Position numbers and translations under genes: made by a program. The notes under the pieces are model-generated. The model was not told the DNA's origin, made no database searches, and was given only the letters and a program-made list of their open reading frames with translations. Positions 27,818-43,642 of a DNA stretch of 64,000 nt are shown piece after piece (position 1 is the first letter of the stretch; each line of letters starts with the position of its first letter). The DNA comes from Deltaproteobacteria bacterium HGW-Deltaproteobacteria-12 (lineage in GTDB: Bacteria; Desulfobacterota; Syntrophia; Syntrophales; Smithellaceae), in NCBI GenBank assembly GCA_002840565.1, contig PHBK01000011.1, positions 1 to 64,000 on the forward strand, read 5' to 3'.

Positions 27818-28639
27818 TTAACCTCGTCTCTTAACAATATATTTATCTGTGCTCTTATTTTTCCTGGTTTTATGACCCTTCGTCGGTATACCCCAAGGAG
27901 TACACGGATGCCTGCCACCAGAAGACTTGCCTTCGCCGCCACCCATCGGATGATCAACGGGATTCATTACTACGCCGCGTACATGAGGCTTCTTACCCAT
28001 CCATCTTTTCCTGCCGGCTTTGCCGATGCTGATATTTTCGTGCTCGTTGTTGCCTACCTGGCCAATAGTAGCCATGCATTCAATAAACACCTTGCGTACT
28101 TCACCGGAGGGAAGTCTCACCTGAGCATAATCGCCTTCCTTCGCCATCAATTGGCCATATGCGCCGGCTGAACGGATCAGCTGACCTCCTCGGCCGACTT
28201 TCAACTCAACATTATGAATCAATGAGCCCAAAGGAATCGATTTCAAGGGAATAGCATTGCCTGGTTTTATGTCGGCTTTCTCACCACTAACTATGACATC
28301 GCCTACATTGACCTGCGCGGGCGCGACAATATATCTTTTTTCACCGTCCCGGTAATTTAAAAGAGCAATTCTCGCTGTTCTGTTCGGGTCATATTCAATG
28401 GAGGCTACTTTTGCCGGAATGTCGGCCTTATTGCGGCAAAAATCAACTATCCGGTATTTTCTCTTGTGCCCGCCGCCAATATATCTTGCTGTAATCCGGC
28501 CATAACTATTGCGTCCACCCGTTCGCTTCAGCGGCTTAAGTAGGCTTTTTACCGGCTCGGCGGAAGTGATCTCCTCAAAATCGGAAACACTCTGAAATCT
28601 TCTCCCCGCTGATGTCGGCTTGTACTTAATAATTCCCAT
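27818..28639 (-). CDS. rplB: 50S ribosomal protein L2
   Basis: This has 273 residues. The catalytic-centre neighbourhood [21 protein letters not shown] ([12 protein letters not shown]) carries the conserved histidine of the family. The N-terminal [13 protein letters not shown] is normal. S10 operon order is standard. Confidence 0.97.
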   Translation of the reverse strand: MGIIKYKPTSAGRRFQSVSDFEEITSAEPVKSLLKPLKRTGGRNSYGRITARYIGGGHKRKYRIVDFCRNKADIPAKVASIEYDPNRTARIALLNYRDGEKRYIVAPAQVNVGDVIVSGEKADIKPGNAIPLKSIPLGSLIHNVELKVGRGGQLIRSAGAYGQLMAKEGDYAQVRLPSGEVRKVFIECMATIGQVGNNEHENISIGKAGRKRWMGKKPHVRGVVMNPVDHPMGGGEGKSSGGRHPCTPWGIPTKGHKTRKNKSTDKYIVKRRG

Positions 28640-28661
28640 TGTTCCAATCCTTAACTAGTGC

Positions 28662-28949
28662 TTATATGCTTTCACTAATCTCTATACGGTTACCGGCAGT
28701 TAATGTCACAATTGCTTTTTTCCAGGAGCTCTTCTGTCCCATGACTTTACCTGCTCTTTTCTTTTTGCCTAAAACATGCATCACATGGACATCCAGAACT
28801 TTAACTTTAAACAATTTTTCCACAGCATGGCCGATTTCCACCTTGTTGGCTTTCCGGTCGACTTCAAAAATGTACTTATTTGCTTCTTCCCGGGCAACTG
28901 TGCTCTTTTCTGTAACCAGCAGTTTTTTTATAATCTGATGTACTTCCAT
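28662..28949 (-). CDS. rplW: 50S ribosomal protein L23
   Basis: This has 95 residues: LVTEKSTVAREEANKYIFEVDRKANK near the N-terminus (VTEKST, YIFEVDRKANK) and the loop KKKRAGKVMGQKSSWKKA. It is the exit-site docking protein for trigger factor and SRP. Start and rplD stop overlap by 1 nt. Confidence 0.96.
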   Translation of the reverse strand: MEVHQIIKKLLVTEKSTVAREEANKYIFEVDRKANKVEIGHAVEKLFKVKVLDVHVMHVLGKKKRAGKVMGQKSSWKKAIVTLTAGNRIEISESI

Positions 28950-29572
28950 TATGCCAGCAATGCTCCCTCAATCTGTTTTACGGAGGGTTCAAGAAGAACT
29001 AAATGCTCACAATTTAAAACATCATAAACATTAATACCCTCTGATCTGATCATTTTGACGTTCCTTATGTTCTGGGAAGACTTTAATAAGACATCATTCT
29101 TTATATCCAGAACAAAAAGCGCTTTTTTAAACCCAAAGAGATCAACGACTTTTTTAAATGCTTTGGTGCTGATTTTTTCCATGGGGAAATCTTTCAGTAT
29201 CACCATTTTATCTTCTTTAAGCTTCATGCTCAGTACGGAAATTAATGCTTTTTTCCGTACCTTTTTCGGAACACTGAATGAATAATCGCGAGGATGAGGA
29301 CCAAAAACAATGCCGCCACCCCGCCAAATAGGCGATCTGGTCGTTCCCACCCGGGCCCGGCCTGTACCCTTTTGCCGCCAGGGCTTTTTACCGCCACCAC
29401 GGACATCAGATCTCGTCTTCGTGGAAGATGTTCCCGAGCGTCGGGCCGCCATTTGCATCTTGACTACATCATAAACGACTGCTTCATTGACTTCGGCGCC
29501 AAAAACAGCGTCATTTAAATCAACTTGAGCAACTTTCTTCTTTTCGATATCAAAAACATCTGCTACTGCCAT
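28949..29572 (-). CDS. rplD: 50S ribosomal protein L4
   Basis: This has 207 residues with the extended tunnel loop ([22 protein letters not shown], seen as [16 protein letters not shown]) and [17 protein letters not shown]. In other bacteria L4 represses the S10 operon. Confidence 0.97.
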   Translation of the reverse strand: MAVADVFDIEKKKVAQVDLNDAVFGAEVNEAVVYDVVKMQMAARRSGTSSTKTRSDVRGGGKKPWRQKGTGRARVGTTRSPIWRGGGIVFGPHPRDYSFSVPKKVRKKALISVLSMKLKEDKMVILKDFPMEKISTKAFKKVVDLFGFKKALFVLDIKNDVLLKSSQNIRNVKMIRSEGINVYDVLNCEHLVLLEPSVKQIEGALLA

Positions 29573-29593
29573 GTTTATAACTCCAGATGTGAC

Positions 29594-30226
29594 TTAACCA
29601 CTTATTTTCTTAGCCTGCTGAATCAGCACAAAACCTTTCTTACTTCCCGGAATCGAACCTTTCAACAAAATCAAATTTCTGTCCGCTCGAACTTGCCAAA
29701 TTTGCAGATTCTGGATTGTTTTTCGGACACAGCCCATGTGGCCACCCATTTTTGTGCCTTTAAAGACGCGCGAAGGATCGGCGCTGGCGCCAATAGATCC
29801 CGGGGCCCGGTGAAACATAGAACCGTGCGTAGCCCGGCCACCCGCAAAACCATGCCTTTTGACAACTCCCTGGAATCCCTTGCCTTTGGATGTCCCGATA
29901 ACGTCGACAAAATCGCCGGCCTTAAAAATATCTGCGGTAATCTCCTGCCCGATTTCCTGCTGTGAGCCATCTGTTTCAAATTCCTTGAGCTTTTGGAAAA
30001 AACCTTTGTTGGCTTTATTAAAATGGCCCTGCAGTGGTTTTGTTACATTCTTTTGTTTTTTACGTCCATAGCCAAGCTGGATAGCATCGTACCCTTCTTT
30101 GGCTTTGGTCTTTACCTGAACGATAACGGAAGGCTCAACCTCAATGGCGGTAACTCCGACTGCAGCACCATCATCATCAAAGACCTGAGTCATTCCTATT
30201 TTTTTCCCAATGATTCCCTTGTTCAT
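29594..30226 (-). CDS. rplC: 50S ribosomal protein L3
   Basis: This is 210 residues from MNKGIIGKKIGMTQVF at 30226 (one codon upstream is also ATG). The 27-codon upstream extension of the frame is poor and unconserved. GKGFQGVVKRHGFAGGRATHGS (KGFQGVVKRHGF, THGSMFHRAPGSIG) is the signature loop. Confidence 0.96.
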   Translation of the reverse strand: MNKGIIGKKIGMTQVFDDDGAAVGVTAIEVEPSVIVQVKTKAKEGYDAIQLGYGRKKQKNVTKPLQGHFNKANKGFFQKLKEFETDGSQQEIGQEITADIFKAGDFVDVIGTSKGKGFQGVVKRHGFAGGRATHGSMFHRAPGSIGASADPSRVFKGTKMGGHMGCVRKTIQNLQIWQVRADRNLILLKGSIPGSKKGFVLIQQAKKISG

Positions 30227-30319
30227 CATTTTCCAACTTTTTATGAAAGATAAAGCCAATAAACTACATTTTGAAGAATGGTAATGATTCTTACCTTCTC
30301 CCAACACTCGAATTTGAAC

Positions 30320-30628
30320 TTACGCTTTTATCTCCACATCCACTCCGGCAGACAAATCCAATTTCATTAAAGCATCCACCGTAGCCTGCGTAGGCTCAAC
30401 AATATCAATCAGTCTCTTATGTGTTCTGATTTCAAACTGCTCACGGGATTTTTTATCAACATGAGGTGAACGGTTTACGCAATACTTATTGATCTCCGTA
30501 GGAAGAGGAATAGGACCGGCGACACGCGCACCGGTCCTTTTTGCCGTTTCTACTATTTCTTCAACAGAACGATCCAGTAATTTATAGTCGTAAGCTCTGA
30601 GACGAATTCTAATCTTTTGGTCTTTCAT
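30320..30628 (-). CDS. rpsJ: 30S ribosomal protein S10
   Basis: This has 102 residues: [50 protein letters not shown] in parts, and a C-terminal VDVEIK. It also serves as NusE in antitermination with NusG. It lies 24 nt after tuf, so str and S10 are joined here. Confidence 0.97.
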   Translation of the reverse strand: MKDQKIRIRLRAYDYKLLDRSVEEIVETAKRTGARVAGPIPLPTEINKYCVNRSPHVDKKSREQFEIRTHKRLIDIVEPTQATVDALMKLDLSAGVDVEIKA

Positions 30629-30652
30629 TGATCGGATAACCTTTTCCAGTTT

Positions 30653-31846
30653 TTATTCAACAATTTTGCTTACGACGCCAGCGCCTACTGTCCTGCCACC
30701 CTCGCGAATAGCGAATCTCAATTGTTCTTCCATGGCGATAGGGGTAATCAGTTCTATGCGCATGTTAACATTATCACCGGGCATAACCATTTCCACACCT
30801 TCCGGTAGCGTTGCCACACCGGTCACATCGGTTGTCCGGAAATAAAACTGCGGACGGTAGCCGGAGAAAAATGGTGTGTGGCGCCCGCCTTCTTCCTTGG
30901 TCAGAATGTAAACAGCGGCTTCAAATTTTGTGTGCGGAGTGATGGAAGCCGGTTTCGCGATAACCTGGCCTCTTTCAACTTCTTCGCGTTTAATACCTCT
31001 TAAGAGCAAACCGACATCATCGCCGGCACGGGCTTCATCAAGAGTTTTGCGGAACATTTCCACACCGGTAACAACCGTTTTAAAGGTGGGTCGAATACCA
31101 ATAATTTCAACTTCCTCGCCTACCTTCGCAATACCTCTGTCCACTCTCCCGGTTACAACCGTACCGCGGCCGGAGATAGTGAAAACATCGCCGACAGGCA
31201 TCAGGAAGGGCTTCTCGGTATCACGTTTTGGTTCCGGAATATAACTGTCTACGGCATCCATTAACTCCCAAATGGACTTGGCATCGGGTGAATTAGGATC
31301 ATCAGCTTCCAAAGCCTTCAGGGCCGAACCACGAATAATGGGAATATCATCACCGGGGAATTCATATTGAGTTAAGAGCTCTCTTAATTCGAGTTCAACC
31401 AGATCGAGAAGCTCGGGATCATCAACAAGATCTACTTTATTAAGATAAACGACAATGTAGGGAACCTGAACCTGACGGGCGAGGAGGATGTGTTCTCTCG
31501 TTTGCGGCATGGGACCATCGGACGCGGCGACAACCAGAATTGTTCCGTCCATATGGGCGGCGCCGGAAATCATATTTTTAATATAGTCGGCGTGCCCCGG
31601 ACAATCGACGTGGGCATAATGCCTTTTATCCGTCTGATATTCCACGTGACAGATGTTGATGGTAACGCCTCTTTCTTTTTCTTCGGGAGCATTATCTATG
31701 GAATCGAAAGGGCGAAATTCCGCAAACCCTTTCGTGGCCAGATGTTTGGTAATCGCGGCTGTTAATGTAGTCTTACCATGATCTACGTGACCGATTGTTC
31801 CGATATTTAAATGCGGCTTAGTCCTTTCAAATTTTTTCTTTGCCAT
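30653..31846 (-). CDS. tuf: Translation elongation factor Tu
   Basis: This 397-residue GTPase delivers aminoacyl-tRNA. G1 GHVDHGKT at 19-26, switch [14 protein letters not shown] and GSALKAL are present; the barrels carry [18 protein letters not shown] and the C-terminal [13 protein letters not shown]. Switch I region reads [13 protein letters not shown] instead of the common GITIATAHVEYET, a variant I associate with some deltaproteobacteria. It directly follows rpsG; fusA, normally between them, is missing. Confidence 0.97.
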   Translation of the reverse strand: MAKKKFERTKPHLNIGTIGHVDHGKTTLTAAITKHLATKGFAEFRPFDSIDNAPEEKERGVTINICHVEYQTDKRHYAHVDCPGHADYIKNMISGAAHMDGTILVVAASDGPMPQTREHILLARQVQVPYIVVYLNKVDLVDDPELLDLVELELRELLTQYEFPGDDIPIIRGSALKALEADDPNSPDAKSIWELMDAVDSYIPEPKRDTEKPFLMPVGDVFTISGRGTVVTGRVDRGIAKVGEEVEIIGIRPTFKTVVTGVEMFRKTLDEARAGDDVGLLLRGIKREEVERGQVIAKPASITPHTKFEAAVYILTKEEGGRHTPFFSGYRPQFYFRTTDVTGVATLPEGVEMVMPGDNVNMRIELITPIAMEEQLRFAIREGGRTVGAGVVSKIVE

Positions 31847-31910
31847 GTCAATCTACCTCCTTAACTTTGAATGGTTAGTTCTCTTGTCGTTTAATCAATA
31901 TACCCTTTAA

Positions 31911-32381
31911 TTAAAATTTATAATGGGCGAAAGCCTTGTTGGCTTCAGCCATTTTATGCACACCTTCTCTTTTTTTGATCGCTCCACCGCGATTATTGGC
32001 GGCGTCAATCAATTCGCCGGCCAGCTTTTCCCGCATCGTTTTTTCCGTTCTTTCCTGGGCATTGGTAATCAACCACCGGATTGCAAGCGCCGTGCGCCTG
32101 GCAGGAACAACTTCTGTCGGCACCTGATAAGTGGAACCGCCGACGCGTCTTGATTTTACTTCGATAATCGGCTTAACATTATTCAATGCTTTCTCGAAAA
32201 GCTCTACCGGCTGCTCTTTTACTTTCTTCTCAATAATGTCGAAAGCGCCGTAGAGAATGCTCTCCGCCGTGCTTTTCTTCCCCCGCTTTAACAACGAGTT
32301 GACAAATTTCGCAACCAGCTTATTGTTGAATTTCGGATCGGGCAAAACATCCCTTTTTTCTATTTCCCGTCTTCTTGGCAT
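31911..32381 (-). CDS. rpsG: 30S ribosomal protein S7
   Basis: This has 156 residues: [17 protein letters not shown] at the N-terminus, [19 protein letters not shown], and [23 protein letters not shown] ([14 protein letters not shown]). The assembly initiator for the 30S head. Next gene is tuf after 64 nt, not fusA. Confidence 0.97.
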   Translation of the reverse strand: MPRRREIEKRDVLPDPKFNNKLVAKFVNSLLKRGKKSTAESILYGAFDIIEKKVKEQPVELFEKALNNVKPIIEVKSRRVGGSTYQVPTEVVPARRTALAIRWLITNAQERTEKTMREKLAGELIDAANNRGGAIKKREGVHKMAEANKAFAHYKF

Positions 32382-32395
32382 TTAACTATCTCCGT

Positions 32396-32767
32396 CTAAC
32401 TTGGCTTTTTCGCTCCGTACTTTGACCTGCTCTGCTTACGATCGGCAACACCAACAGCATCAAGCGTGCCTCTGACAATATGATATCTGACGCCGGGCAA
32501 GTCCTTGACTCTGCCGCCGCGCACCAAAACAACCGAATGCTCCTGCAGGTTATGCCCGATACCCGGAATATAAGAAGTAACTTCATAACCACTGGTGAGA
32601 CGAACTCTGGCCACTTTACGCAAAGCCGAATTAGGCTTCTTCGGAGTCGTCGTATAAACCCGGACACAAACGCCGCGGCGTTGAGGCGATGATCCCAGTG
32701 CCGGTGTATTTGTCTTCTTCTGTATCTTGTTTCTGCCTTTGCGAACCAATTGACTAATCGTCGGCAT
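32396..32767 (-). CDS. rpsL: 30S ribosomal protein S12
   Basis: This has 123 residues with [11 protein letters not shown], the streptomycin region [17 protein letters not shown] and the loop [15 protein letters not shown], whose aspartate is the methylthiolation site of RimO (gene at 59527). K43-equivalent lysine is present, so no resistance substitution is seen. Str operon promoter candidate just upstream. Confidence 0.97.
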   Translation of the reverse strand: MPTISQLVRKGRNKIQKKTNTPALGSSPQRRGVCVRVYTTTPKKPNSALRKVARVRLTSGYEVTSYIPGIGHNLQEHSVVLVRGGRVKDLPGVRYHIVRGTLDAVGVADRKQSRSKYGAKKPS

Positions 32768-32821
32768 TTTCCCTCCCGATCTAACTTTTCTGCTAATTTT
32801 CCAGCAGTAGCAAAGCGTTGT

Positions 32822-32850
32822 TCACTATCAACTCAGTGCTCATATGTCAA
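32822..32850 (-). promoter_or_regulatory. Candidate promoter for the str operon
   Basis: On the minus strand TTGACA (32850-32845) is followed after 17 nt by TAGTGA (32827-32822), between the rpoC stop and the rpsL ribosome site GGGAGGG. The -35 is perfect, the -10 moderate. It would let rpsL-rpsG-tuf and the S10 region be transcribed independently of rpoBC. Confidence 0.5.
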
Positions 32851-32868
32851 GCTTTTTCTCAGCTTTCT

Positions 32869-36969
<4,101 letters not shown>

Positions 36970-37017
36970 AGCTTATTCTCCTGTACGATTAAAACTTAAG
37001 TGTAACTTATGAACCAA

Positions 37018-40000
37018 TTATTGTTCTTCAACTAATTCCACGTCTAATCCGAGACTTTGGAGCTCCTTGACCAGTACGTTAAAAGACTCCGGCAAACCGG
37101 GTTCAAATGTATGTTCACCCTTGACGATAGATTCGTAAATTCTTGTCCTGCCCGCGACATCATCCGACTTAACCGTGAGAAATTCCTGGAGGGTATAGGA
37201 AGCGCCATAAGCTTCCATTGCCCATACTTCCATCTCCCCGAGTCTCTGTCCGCCGAATTGAGCCTTGCCGCCCAGGGGTTGCTGGGTTACAAGCGAATAT
37301 GGTCCAATGGAACGGGCGTGAATTTTATTGTCAACCAAATGGTGCAGCTTTAACATGTAGATAATGCCAACCGTAACTTCCTGATCAAAAGGATCACCGG
37401 TTCTACCGTCAAAAAGCACCGTCTGCCCTGATTGCGGCAATTCCGCCATAGTTAATAAATCACTGATCCTGCTTTCCGGACAACCATCGAAAACGGGGCT
37501 CGCCACCAGCATTCCTTTTTTGAGACGGCCTACAAACTTCTTTGTATCTTCAGCGGAAGCCTGATCAATATATTTATCAAAATCAGGTGACGAGTAAGTC
37601 TTTTTCAACTCACCCCTGATGCCGCTAAGGCTGTTATTTTTTTCTAAAAGCTCATTTAAACCCTCGCCGATCGTTTTTGCGGCCCAGCCCAGGTGTGTTT
37701 CTAAAATCTGGCCAATATTCATGCGCGAAGGCACGCCCAGAGGGTTCAGGACGATGTCGACGGTGGAACCATCCGCAAAATAAGGCATATCTTCTTCCGG
37801 CAGTATTCTGGACAAAACACCCTTGTTGCCGTGCCGTCCGGCCATCTTATCGCCTACGGAAAGCTTCCTTTTGATGGCGACATAAATTTTAACCATTTTG
37901 ATCACGCCCGGCGGAAGTTCGTCACTGGCCTTGATCTTCTCCAGTTTTTCTGCAAAACGAGCCTCAACGAAATCAATTTTGCGCTCGAGCGCCGCAAGAA
38001 TATTGTTTAATTTTTCTTCAGTGTTGTCATTCTCCGCAATGGTAATTTCTTTCCAGTACGCGAAGGGTATCTCCGACCATATTTCTTTTGTTATTTTGTC
38101 ACCCTTCTTGATGAGGGTTTTCTTCTTGGCATCGATAATTTTCGCAGCAACCGTTTTCCCAACGACAAGCTTGGTAATATCTTTTCTGACCGTTTCGGCC
38201 AGAATATGGATTTCATCGTCCTTGTCCTGGGTTAACTGTTCGATGGCATCTGCCTCGATCGCCTGCGAACGCAAATCCCTATCCGCGCCTTTTCGAGTGA
38301 ATATTTTGACATCAACAACTGTACCTTCCACTCCGGGAGGCACGCGTAAGGATGTATCGCGTACATCGCTGGCCTTTTCTCCGAAAATTGCCCGCAAAAG
38401 CTTCTCTTCGGCTGACAGCTGGGTTTCTCCCTTGGGAGTGATTTTGCCGACGAGAATATCGCCCGGTTTGACCGAAACTCCGATGCGGATGATACCGCTC
38501 TCATCAAGATTACGGAGTGACTCTTCACCTACATTGGGAATATCCCGCGTGATTTCTTCTTTCCCCAGCTTCGTATCGCGGGCCATTGTTTCAAATTCTT
38601 CAATATGAATAGACGTATAAACGTCTTCTCTGACAATTCGCTCACTGACAAGAATCGAATCTTCGTAGTTGTAGCCGCCCCAGGACATGAAGGCGACCAT
38701 AACATTGCGGCCGAGGGCCAGTTCGCCGTTGTCGGTTGCCGGCCCGTCGGCAAGAATTTCTTTTTTATGGACCCGGTCACCAACATCGACAATCGGTTTC
38801 TGGTTAAAGCAGGTATCCTGATTCGAACGCTGATATTTTGCCAGTGTATAAACATCCACTCCCGTATCGATGCCGTCTTCTTCCGGATGATCAGCTTTCA
38901 CTATGATTCTCGAAGCATCAACGCTTTCGACAATACCCGCTCTCTTGGCAGACAGAACAGCGCCGGAATCACGGGCGACAATTGCTTCCATACCGGTACC
39001 AACAACAGGCACTTCCGGACACATCAACGGAACCGCCTGCCTCTGCATGTTTGATCCCATCAGCGCCCGGTTGGCATCATCATGTTCCAAAAACGGGATT
39101 AGAGCGGCCGCCACGGAGACAAGCTGATTGGGGGACACGTCCATCAATTTAATCTCTTCCGGCAAAACAGAAATAAAATCATCGCCTTTTCTGACGGAAA
39201 TCAACTCTTCCACAAACTTGCCGCTTTTGTCGAGCGGGCGGTCGGAAGGTGCGATAATCTGGTTTTCTTCTTCAATAGCCGTCATGAAGCGGATTTCATC
39301 CGCTACACGGCCATTTTCCACTATTTTGTAGGGAGTTTCGATAAAGCCAAACTCATTAACGCGCGCATAAGTACTTAAAGAAACGATCAGACCAATATTA
39401 GGACCTTCCGGCGTTTCCACCGGACAGATACGGCCATAATGCGTATTGTGAACGTCCCGCACTTCAAAGCCGGCCCGCTCCCGCGTTAATCCTCCGGGAC
39501 CCAGTGCCGATAAACGGCGCTTGTGAGTGATTTCTGAAAGAGGATTTGTCTGATCCATAAATTGTGAAAGCTGACTGGAACCGTAAAACTCGTTGACAAC
39601 CGCAGAGACCGGCTTGGCATTAATCAAGTCATGGGGCATCATTGTTTCGATGTCCTGCAAGCTCATCTTTTCCTTGATGGCTCTCTCCATGCGCACCAGA
39701 CCGATACGATACTGGTTTTCAATCAGTTCCCCGACTGAGCGAACACGACGATTTCCCAAATGATCGATATCATCAACGCTGCACTCTCCGACGCCATTTT
39801 TTAAATCAACGAGATATTTAACCGCAGCCAGAATATCGTCATTGCGCAGAACCGTAACAGTTGTCGGCACATTTAAGCGCAGCTTGTAATTCATTTTGGC
39901 ACGGCCGACATCCGATAAATCGTAAGTCTCCGATTCCGAGAAAAGGCTTTTGAAAAATTTTGTAGCTGTCTCGGGAGTCGGCGGGTTGCTCGGACGCAAG

Positions 40001-41133
40001 CGGCGGTATATTTCTAAAATAGCATCTTCGGTGGTTTCAATTTTATCCATGAGTAAGGTGTCGCGGATGGCCGCATTATCCAGATCTTCATCCAGATGGA
40101 TGAATTTCAATTCCGCAATACCCTTTTCTTTTGCAATTTCGAAACCGTTAAGAGGCAGTTCTTCGTTGCAGCGGAAAATAATTTCTCCGGTTTTCGGATC
40201 GCGAATATCAGAAGAAAGAATCTTCCCCGTTAGGTCGGCTTCCTTGACGGGAATATGTTTTACACCGGCATCGATTACTTTCTTCAAAAGGGGCTTAGTC
40301 AATTTACGCCCTTTTTTAACTATAATTTCCGAACTTTTCGGATCCCTGATATCTTCGGGGGCTTTTTGACCGGGCAGAGAGTCATCAACGGCAAAGTAAA
40401 TCTTTTCACCTTCGATGGTTATCTTTTCAATACTGTAAAAATAATTGAGAATAAATTCTGTCGAATTATTCATTGCCTTGAGCAAGATGGTTACGGGCAT
40501 TTTACGGCGACGGTCAATCCTCATGTAAAGGAGATCCTTGGAATCAAATTCCAAATCAAGCCAGGAACCTCTTATGGGGATGACTCTTGCCGAATAAATC
40601 AATTTGCCGCTGGCAACGGTTTTGCCTTTATCATGATCAAAGAAAATGCCGGGTGAGCGGTGCAATTGGCTGACAATTACCCGCTCCGTTCCGTTAACGA
40701 TAAAAGTTCCATTTTCCGTCATTAACGGAATTTCACCAAAGTAAATTTCCTGCTCTTTGATATCGCGGATCGGCTTTGTTTCATTTGATTCGCGGTTAAT
40801 CTTGCCGTCACTGAGACGGTCAGTATCAAACACGACCAGCCTGACGACTATCTTCAAAGGAGCGGCATAGGTCATTCCTTTTTGGACGCATTCCCTCACA
40901 TCATACCGGACATCACCGATCTTATAACTGACAAACTCCAAAGAACATTTTCCGCTAAAATCAGATATCGGGAAAACGCTCTTGAAAGCGCCCTGCAAAC
41001 CAATATTGGCCCTTTTCGTGGGCGGCAAATCCTTCTGCAGGAATTTTTCATAAGATCGTGTTTGGATCTCGATAAGATTAGGTATATCCAGTGCCTTTTT
41101 TACCCGGCCGAAATTTCTTCTAAAATTGCCCAT
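37018..41133 (-). CDS. rpoB: RNA polymerase subunit beta
   Basis: This has 1371 residues. The rifampicin pocket is wild type in the places I can read ([26 protein letters not shown]). Also visible are [14 protein letters not shown], the catalytic [13 protein letters not shown] and the C-terminal [12 protein letters not shown]. It follows rplL with only 34 nt, with no attenuator seen. Confidence 0.98.
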   Translation of the reverse strand: MGNFRRNFGRVKKALDIPNLIEIQTRSYEKFLQKDLPPTKRANIGLQGAFKSVFPISDFSGKCSLEFVSYKIGDVRYDVRECVQKGMTYAAPLKIVVRLVVFDTDRLSDGKINRESNETKPIRDIKEQEIYFGEIPLMTENGTFIVNGTERVIVSQLHRSPGIFFDHDKGKTVASGKLIYSARVIPIRGSWLDLEFDSKDLLYMRIDRRRKMPVTILLKAMNNSTEFILNYFYSIEKITIEGEKIYFAVDDSLPGQKAPEDIRDPKSSEIIVKKGRKLTKPLLKKVIDAGVKHIPVKEADLTGKILSSDIRDPKTGEIIFRCNEELPLNGFEIAKEKGIAELKFIHLDEDLDNAAIRDTLLMDKIETTEDAILEIYRRLRPSNPPTPETATKFFKSLFSESETYDLSDVGRAKMNYKLRLNVPTTVTVLRNDDILAAVKYLVDLKNGVGECSVDDIDHLGNRRVRSVGELIENQYRIGLVRMERAIKEKMSLQDIETMMPHDLINAKPVSAVVNEFYGSSQLSQFMDQTNPLSEITHKRRLSALGPGGLTRERAGFEVRDVHNTHYGRICPVETPEGPNIGLIVSLSTYARVNEFGFIETPYKIVENGRVADEIRFMTAIEEENQIIAPSDRPLDKSGKFVEELISVRKGDDFISVLPEEIKLMDVSPNQLVSVAAALIPFLEHDDANRALMGSNMQRQAVPLMCPEVPVVGTGMEAIVARDSGAVLSAKRAGIVESVDASRIIVKADHPEEDGIDTGVDVYTLAKYQRSNQDTCFNQKPIVDVGDRVHKKEILADGPATDNGELALGRNVMVAFMSWGGYNYEDSILVSERIVREDVYTSIHIEEFETMARDTKLGKEEITRDIPNVGEESLRNLDESGIIRIGVSVKPGDILVGKITPKGETQLSAEEKLLRAIFGEKASDVRDTSLRVPPGVEGTVVDVKIFTRKGADRDLRSQAIEADAIEQLTQDKDDEIHILAETVRKDITKLVVGKTVAAKIIDAKKKTLIKKGDKITKEIWSEIPFAYWKEITIAENDNTEEKLNNILAALERKIDFVEARFAEKLEKIKASDELPPGVIKMVKIYVAIKRKLSVGDKMAGRHGNKGVLSRILPEEDMPYFADGSTVDIVLNPLGVPSRMNIGQILETHLGWAAKTIGEGLNELLEKNNSLSGIRGELKKTYSSPDFDKYIDQASAEDTKKFVGRLKKGMLVASPVFDGCPESRISDLLTMAELPQSGQTVLFDGRTGDPFDQEVTVGIIYMLKLHHLVDNKIHARSIGPYSLVTQQPLGGKAQFGGQRLGEMEVWAMEAYGASYTLQEFLTVKSDDVAGRTRIYESIVKGEHTFEPGLPESFNVLVKELQSLGLDVELVEEQ

Positions 41134-41167
41134 AGCATCCTTAAAATAATATATTAAATATTATTTA

Positions 41168-41557
41168 TTATTTAATCTCTACTGTTCCGCCAACTTCTTC
41201 AATTTTCTTCTTAATCGATGCAGCTTCATCTTTAGCAACGGCTTCTTTGATCGGCTTGGGGACTCCTTCCACCAAATCTTTGGCTTCTTTTAAGCCCAAG
41301 CCCGTAATTGCACGCACAACTTTGATTACCTGAATTTTTTCCGCACCAAAACCGGTGAGAATAGCACTAAATTCAGTCTGTTCTTCTGCCGGAGCGGCGG
41401 CAGCGGCTCCAGGAGCGGCTCCGGCGGCCATCATCACGGGAGCGGCAGCAGAAACACCAAATTTTTCCTCTAATTCTTTAACTAAAGCGGAAAGCTCTAA
41501 TACGGTCATTCCTTCAATAAAGGCTACTACATCTTCTTTTGTAATTTGATTTGACAT
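41168..41557 (-). CDS. rplL: 50S ribosomal protein L7/L12
   Basis: This is 129 residues from ATG 41557; GAGAGGT lies 9 nt upstream, whereas the TTG at 41563 is too close. It has an N-terminal dimer domain, an Ala/Pro-rich hinge ([16 protein letters not shown]) and the factor-binding domain [20 protein letters not shown]. It recruits translational GTPases. Confidence 0.97.
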   Translation of the reverse strand: MSNQITKEDVVAFIEGMTVLELSALVKELEEKFGVSAAAPVMMAAGAAPGAAAAAPAEEQTEFSAILTGFGAEKIQVIKVVRAITGLGLKEAKDLVEGVPKPIKEAVAKDEAASIKKKIEEVGGTVEIK

Positions 41558-41584
41558 ATTCAATATACCTCTCTGTATGTTTGA

Positions 41585-42109
41585 TTAATTTAATGCTTTT
41601 TTCTTATCACAATAAGCATTGAGCACTTGAACAAAATTTCTCGGTACGCCGCTTAACACTGTTACCAGTGATGTCGGCACCGCTGCCATAACAGAAACCA
41701 ATTTCCCAAGTAGAACCTCTCTGCTGGGTAACTCTGCCAGAGTCGTAAGATCACTCTTGTTTAAGATTTTGCCATCCAGTACGCCAATCTTGATTTCCAG
41801 TTCCGGATTTTTCCTGGCGAAATCAATGAGAGCCTTTGTCGGCTCTACCGGATCTTTATAGCTCAAAACAACAGCTATGGGCCATTTGAAATGATCGGCA
41901 AGTATGCTGAATGCTGTTTCCTTCGCAGCAATATCTAAAAGTGTGTTTTTCACAACTTTCAGCTCAGCGTTAGACTTGCGGAGCACATTTCGCAGTGCTT
42001 CCATTTTCTCGACATTCATTTTGCTGTAACTGGTTAAAACGCCGAGATTGGCTTTTTTGAGTTTTACCTGCAGTTCGGATACAATTTGCTCTTTCGTTCT
42101 CCGATCCAA
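41585..42109 (-). CDS. rplJ: 50S ribosomal protein L10
   Basis: This has 174 residues. The start is TTG at 42109, chosen because a perfect AGGAGG lies 8 nt upstream and no in-frame ATG precedes the conserved core. VVKNTLLDIAA and the L7/L12-binding C-terminal helix are present. L10 with L7/L12 should repress this transcript through the leader at 42140-42290. Confidence 0.96.
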   Translation of the reverse strand: MDRRTKEQIVSELQVKLKKANLGVLTSYSKMNVEKMEALRNVLRKSNAELKVVKNTLLDIAAKETAFSILADHFKWPIAVVLSYKDPVEPTKALIDFARKNPELEIKIGVLDGKILNKSDLTTLAELPSREVLLGKLVSVMAAVPTSLVTVLSGVPRNFVQVLNAYCDKKKALN

Positions 42110-42139
42110 TATATCAGCCTCCTTTCAGTATTTTTTATT

Positions 42140-42290
42140 ATTCCGAGGCCGGAGAATATAGCCACATACAGAATAAAAACGGTAACCTTTCCTTCAATCC
42201 GATGCCCGTTTTCTAAAAATTGTTTACCTTAAGACAAAGCAACTCTTTTCATTCCACGAGTCTCGGCAGGCCTCATTACGTTTAAACTAC
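42140..42290 (-). ncRNA. Ribosomal protein L10 leader
   Basis: The 330-nt rplA-rplJ spacer carries, on the minus strand, GCCTGCCGAGAC (42271-42260). This is the conserved core of the L10-binding mRNA leader in many bacteria, and it is followed by A/T-rich bulge sequence and GC-rich segments up to the rplJ ribosome site. Boundaries are approximate and I did not fold it. Confidence 0.55.
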
Positions 42291-42339
42291 TGTACCTGCT
42301 ATCTTCGACCTTTTATCTAAAAAATCAACTTCTATACAT

Positions 42340-42446
42340 TAAGCCGTTTCCCGATAATAACTTGGTCAAATAACCTTTGGGAACGGCATAAGGATCCGTA
42401 ACGAAATCCAGTAAGCGAACAGGTTATTTCGTAACGGTTCCTAAGC
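42340..42446 (+). repeat. Hairpin repeat family I, copy B (contains rplA stop codon)
   Basis: The plus strand runs from TTAAGCCG to TCCTAAG, 107 bp, aligning without gaps to copy A. Stem arms are GGATCCGTAACGAAAT and ATTTCGTAACGGTTCC. The stop codon of rplA (42443-42441) is read from the element's terminal CTAAG. Confidence 0.85.
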
Positions 42447-43139
42447 GCTCTTAACATCGAGCGGATCAACTTTCACGCCGGCGCCCATTGTGCTGGAAAG
42501 GGAAACGCTTTTAATATAGATTCCCTTGCTGGCAGATGGTTTTAATTTGATAATTGTTTCCAGCAAAGCCTGAATATTCTCCTGCAATTTTTCGGGGCCA
42601 AAAGAAACTTTCCCGACGGGAGAATGTACAATTCCCGCTTTTTCCACACGGAATTCGACTTTACCGGCTTTAAGTTCCTTCACCGCATTGCCCACTTCAA
42701 AAGTAACAGTGCCGACTTTGGGATTGGGCATCAAACCGCGGGGGCCTAGAATCTTGCCGATTTTCCCCACCGCACCCATCATATCAGGTGTAGCGACGAC
42801 ACGGTCAAATTCAAACCAGCCGCCTTTTATCTTTTCAATAACTTCATCGTTGCCAACTAAATCGGCCCCGGCTTCCAGGGCTTCTTTTTCCTTTTCACCC
42901 TTGGCAAAAACCAGCACTCTGACTGTTTTACCCAAACCGTTGGGCAAAACAACGCTTCCCCTGACCATTTGATCGGCATGAGCGGGATTAACTCCCAAAC
43001 GGACGGCGGCATCGACTGTTTCATCAAATTTAACACCGGCCATTGATACAACCATTTCCGTAGCTTCTTTCAGAGTATAACGCTTTGTTGGCTCAACCTT
43101 TGCTTTTGCTGCTAATATACGTTTGCCTCTTCTTAACAT
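42441..43139 (-). CDS. rplA: 50S ribosomal protein L1
   Basis: This has 232 residues: [12 protein letters not shown], the 23S-binding core and [15 protein letters not shown]. It forms the mobile L1 stalk. Its stop codon falls in a hairpin repeat element. RplK ends 18 nt upstream. Confidence 0.97.
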   Translation of the reverse strand: MLRRGKRILAAKAKVEPTKRYTLKEATEMVVSMAGVKFDETVDAAVRLGVNPAHADQMVRGSVVLPNGLGKTVRVLVFAKGEKEKEALEAGADLVGNDEVIEKIKGGWFEFDRVVATPDMMGAVGKIGKILGPRGLMPNPKVGTVTFEVGNAVKELKAGKVEFRVEKAGIVHSPVGKVSFGPEKLQENIQALLETIIKLKPSASKGIYIKSVSLSSTMGAGVKVDPLDVKSA

Positions 43140-43157
43140 AAAATAACCTCGTTTTTA

Positions 43158-43583
43158 TTAACCTGCGACTTCGATCCCCATCGACCTAGCCGTACCGGCA
43201 ATTATTTTGATGGCACCTTCGATATTTACGGCATTCAAATCGTTAAATTTCAATTCGGCAATCTCTTTTACCTGCTTTGCCGTAACTACTCCCACTTTTT
43301 CTCTTTTGGGATCAGCTGCCCCTTTGGCTATTTTCGCCGCCTGTTTGAGCAACACGGAAGCCGGCGGCGTTTTAGTAATAAAGGTAAATGACCTGTCGGC
43401 ATAAACGGTAATAACGACAGGAATGATCATTCCTTCCTGTTTTTGTGTTAATGCATTATACGCCTTGCAAAATTCCATAATATTGACGCCGTGCTGACCC
43501 AGTGCCGGACCAATCGGGGGCGACGGTGTCGCCTTTCCAGCCTTAATCTGCAATTTAATACTTGCAATAACCTTTTTTGCCAT
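43158..43583 (-). CDS. rplK: 50S ribosomal protein L11
   Basis: This is 141 residues from [13 protein letters not shown] at 43583; a GTG three codons earlier is less likely. The proline-rich N-domain ([23 protein letters not shown], seen as [16 protein letters not shown]) and C-domain [10 protein letters not shown] are standard. It forms the GTPase-associated centre with L10/L12. Confidence 0.97.
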   Translation of the reverse strand: MAKKVIASIKLQIKAGKATPSPPIGPALGQHGVNIMEFCKAYNALTQKQEGMIIPVVITVYADRSFTFITKTPPASVLLKQAAKIAKGAADPKREKVGVVTAKQVKEIAELKFNDLNAVNIEGAIKIIAGTARSMGIEVAG

Positions 43584-43642
43584 AATGATCACCCTGATCT
43601 TGAGATTTTTTTTAGGCCTAAAAAAAGCCTGTTATAAAATAT

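Noticed and set aside
37898..38608. 236-residue plus-strand open frame
   Set aside because: Serine-rich antisense shadow of rpoB.
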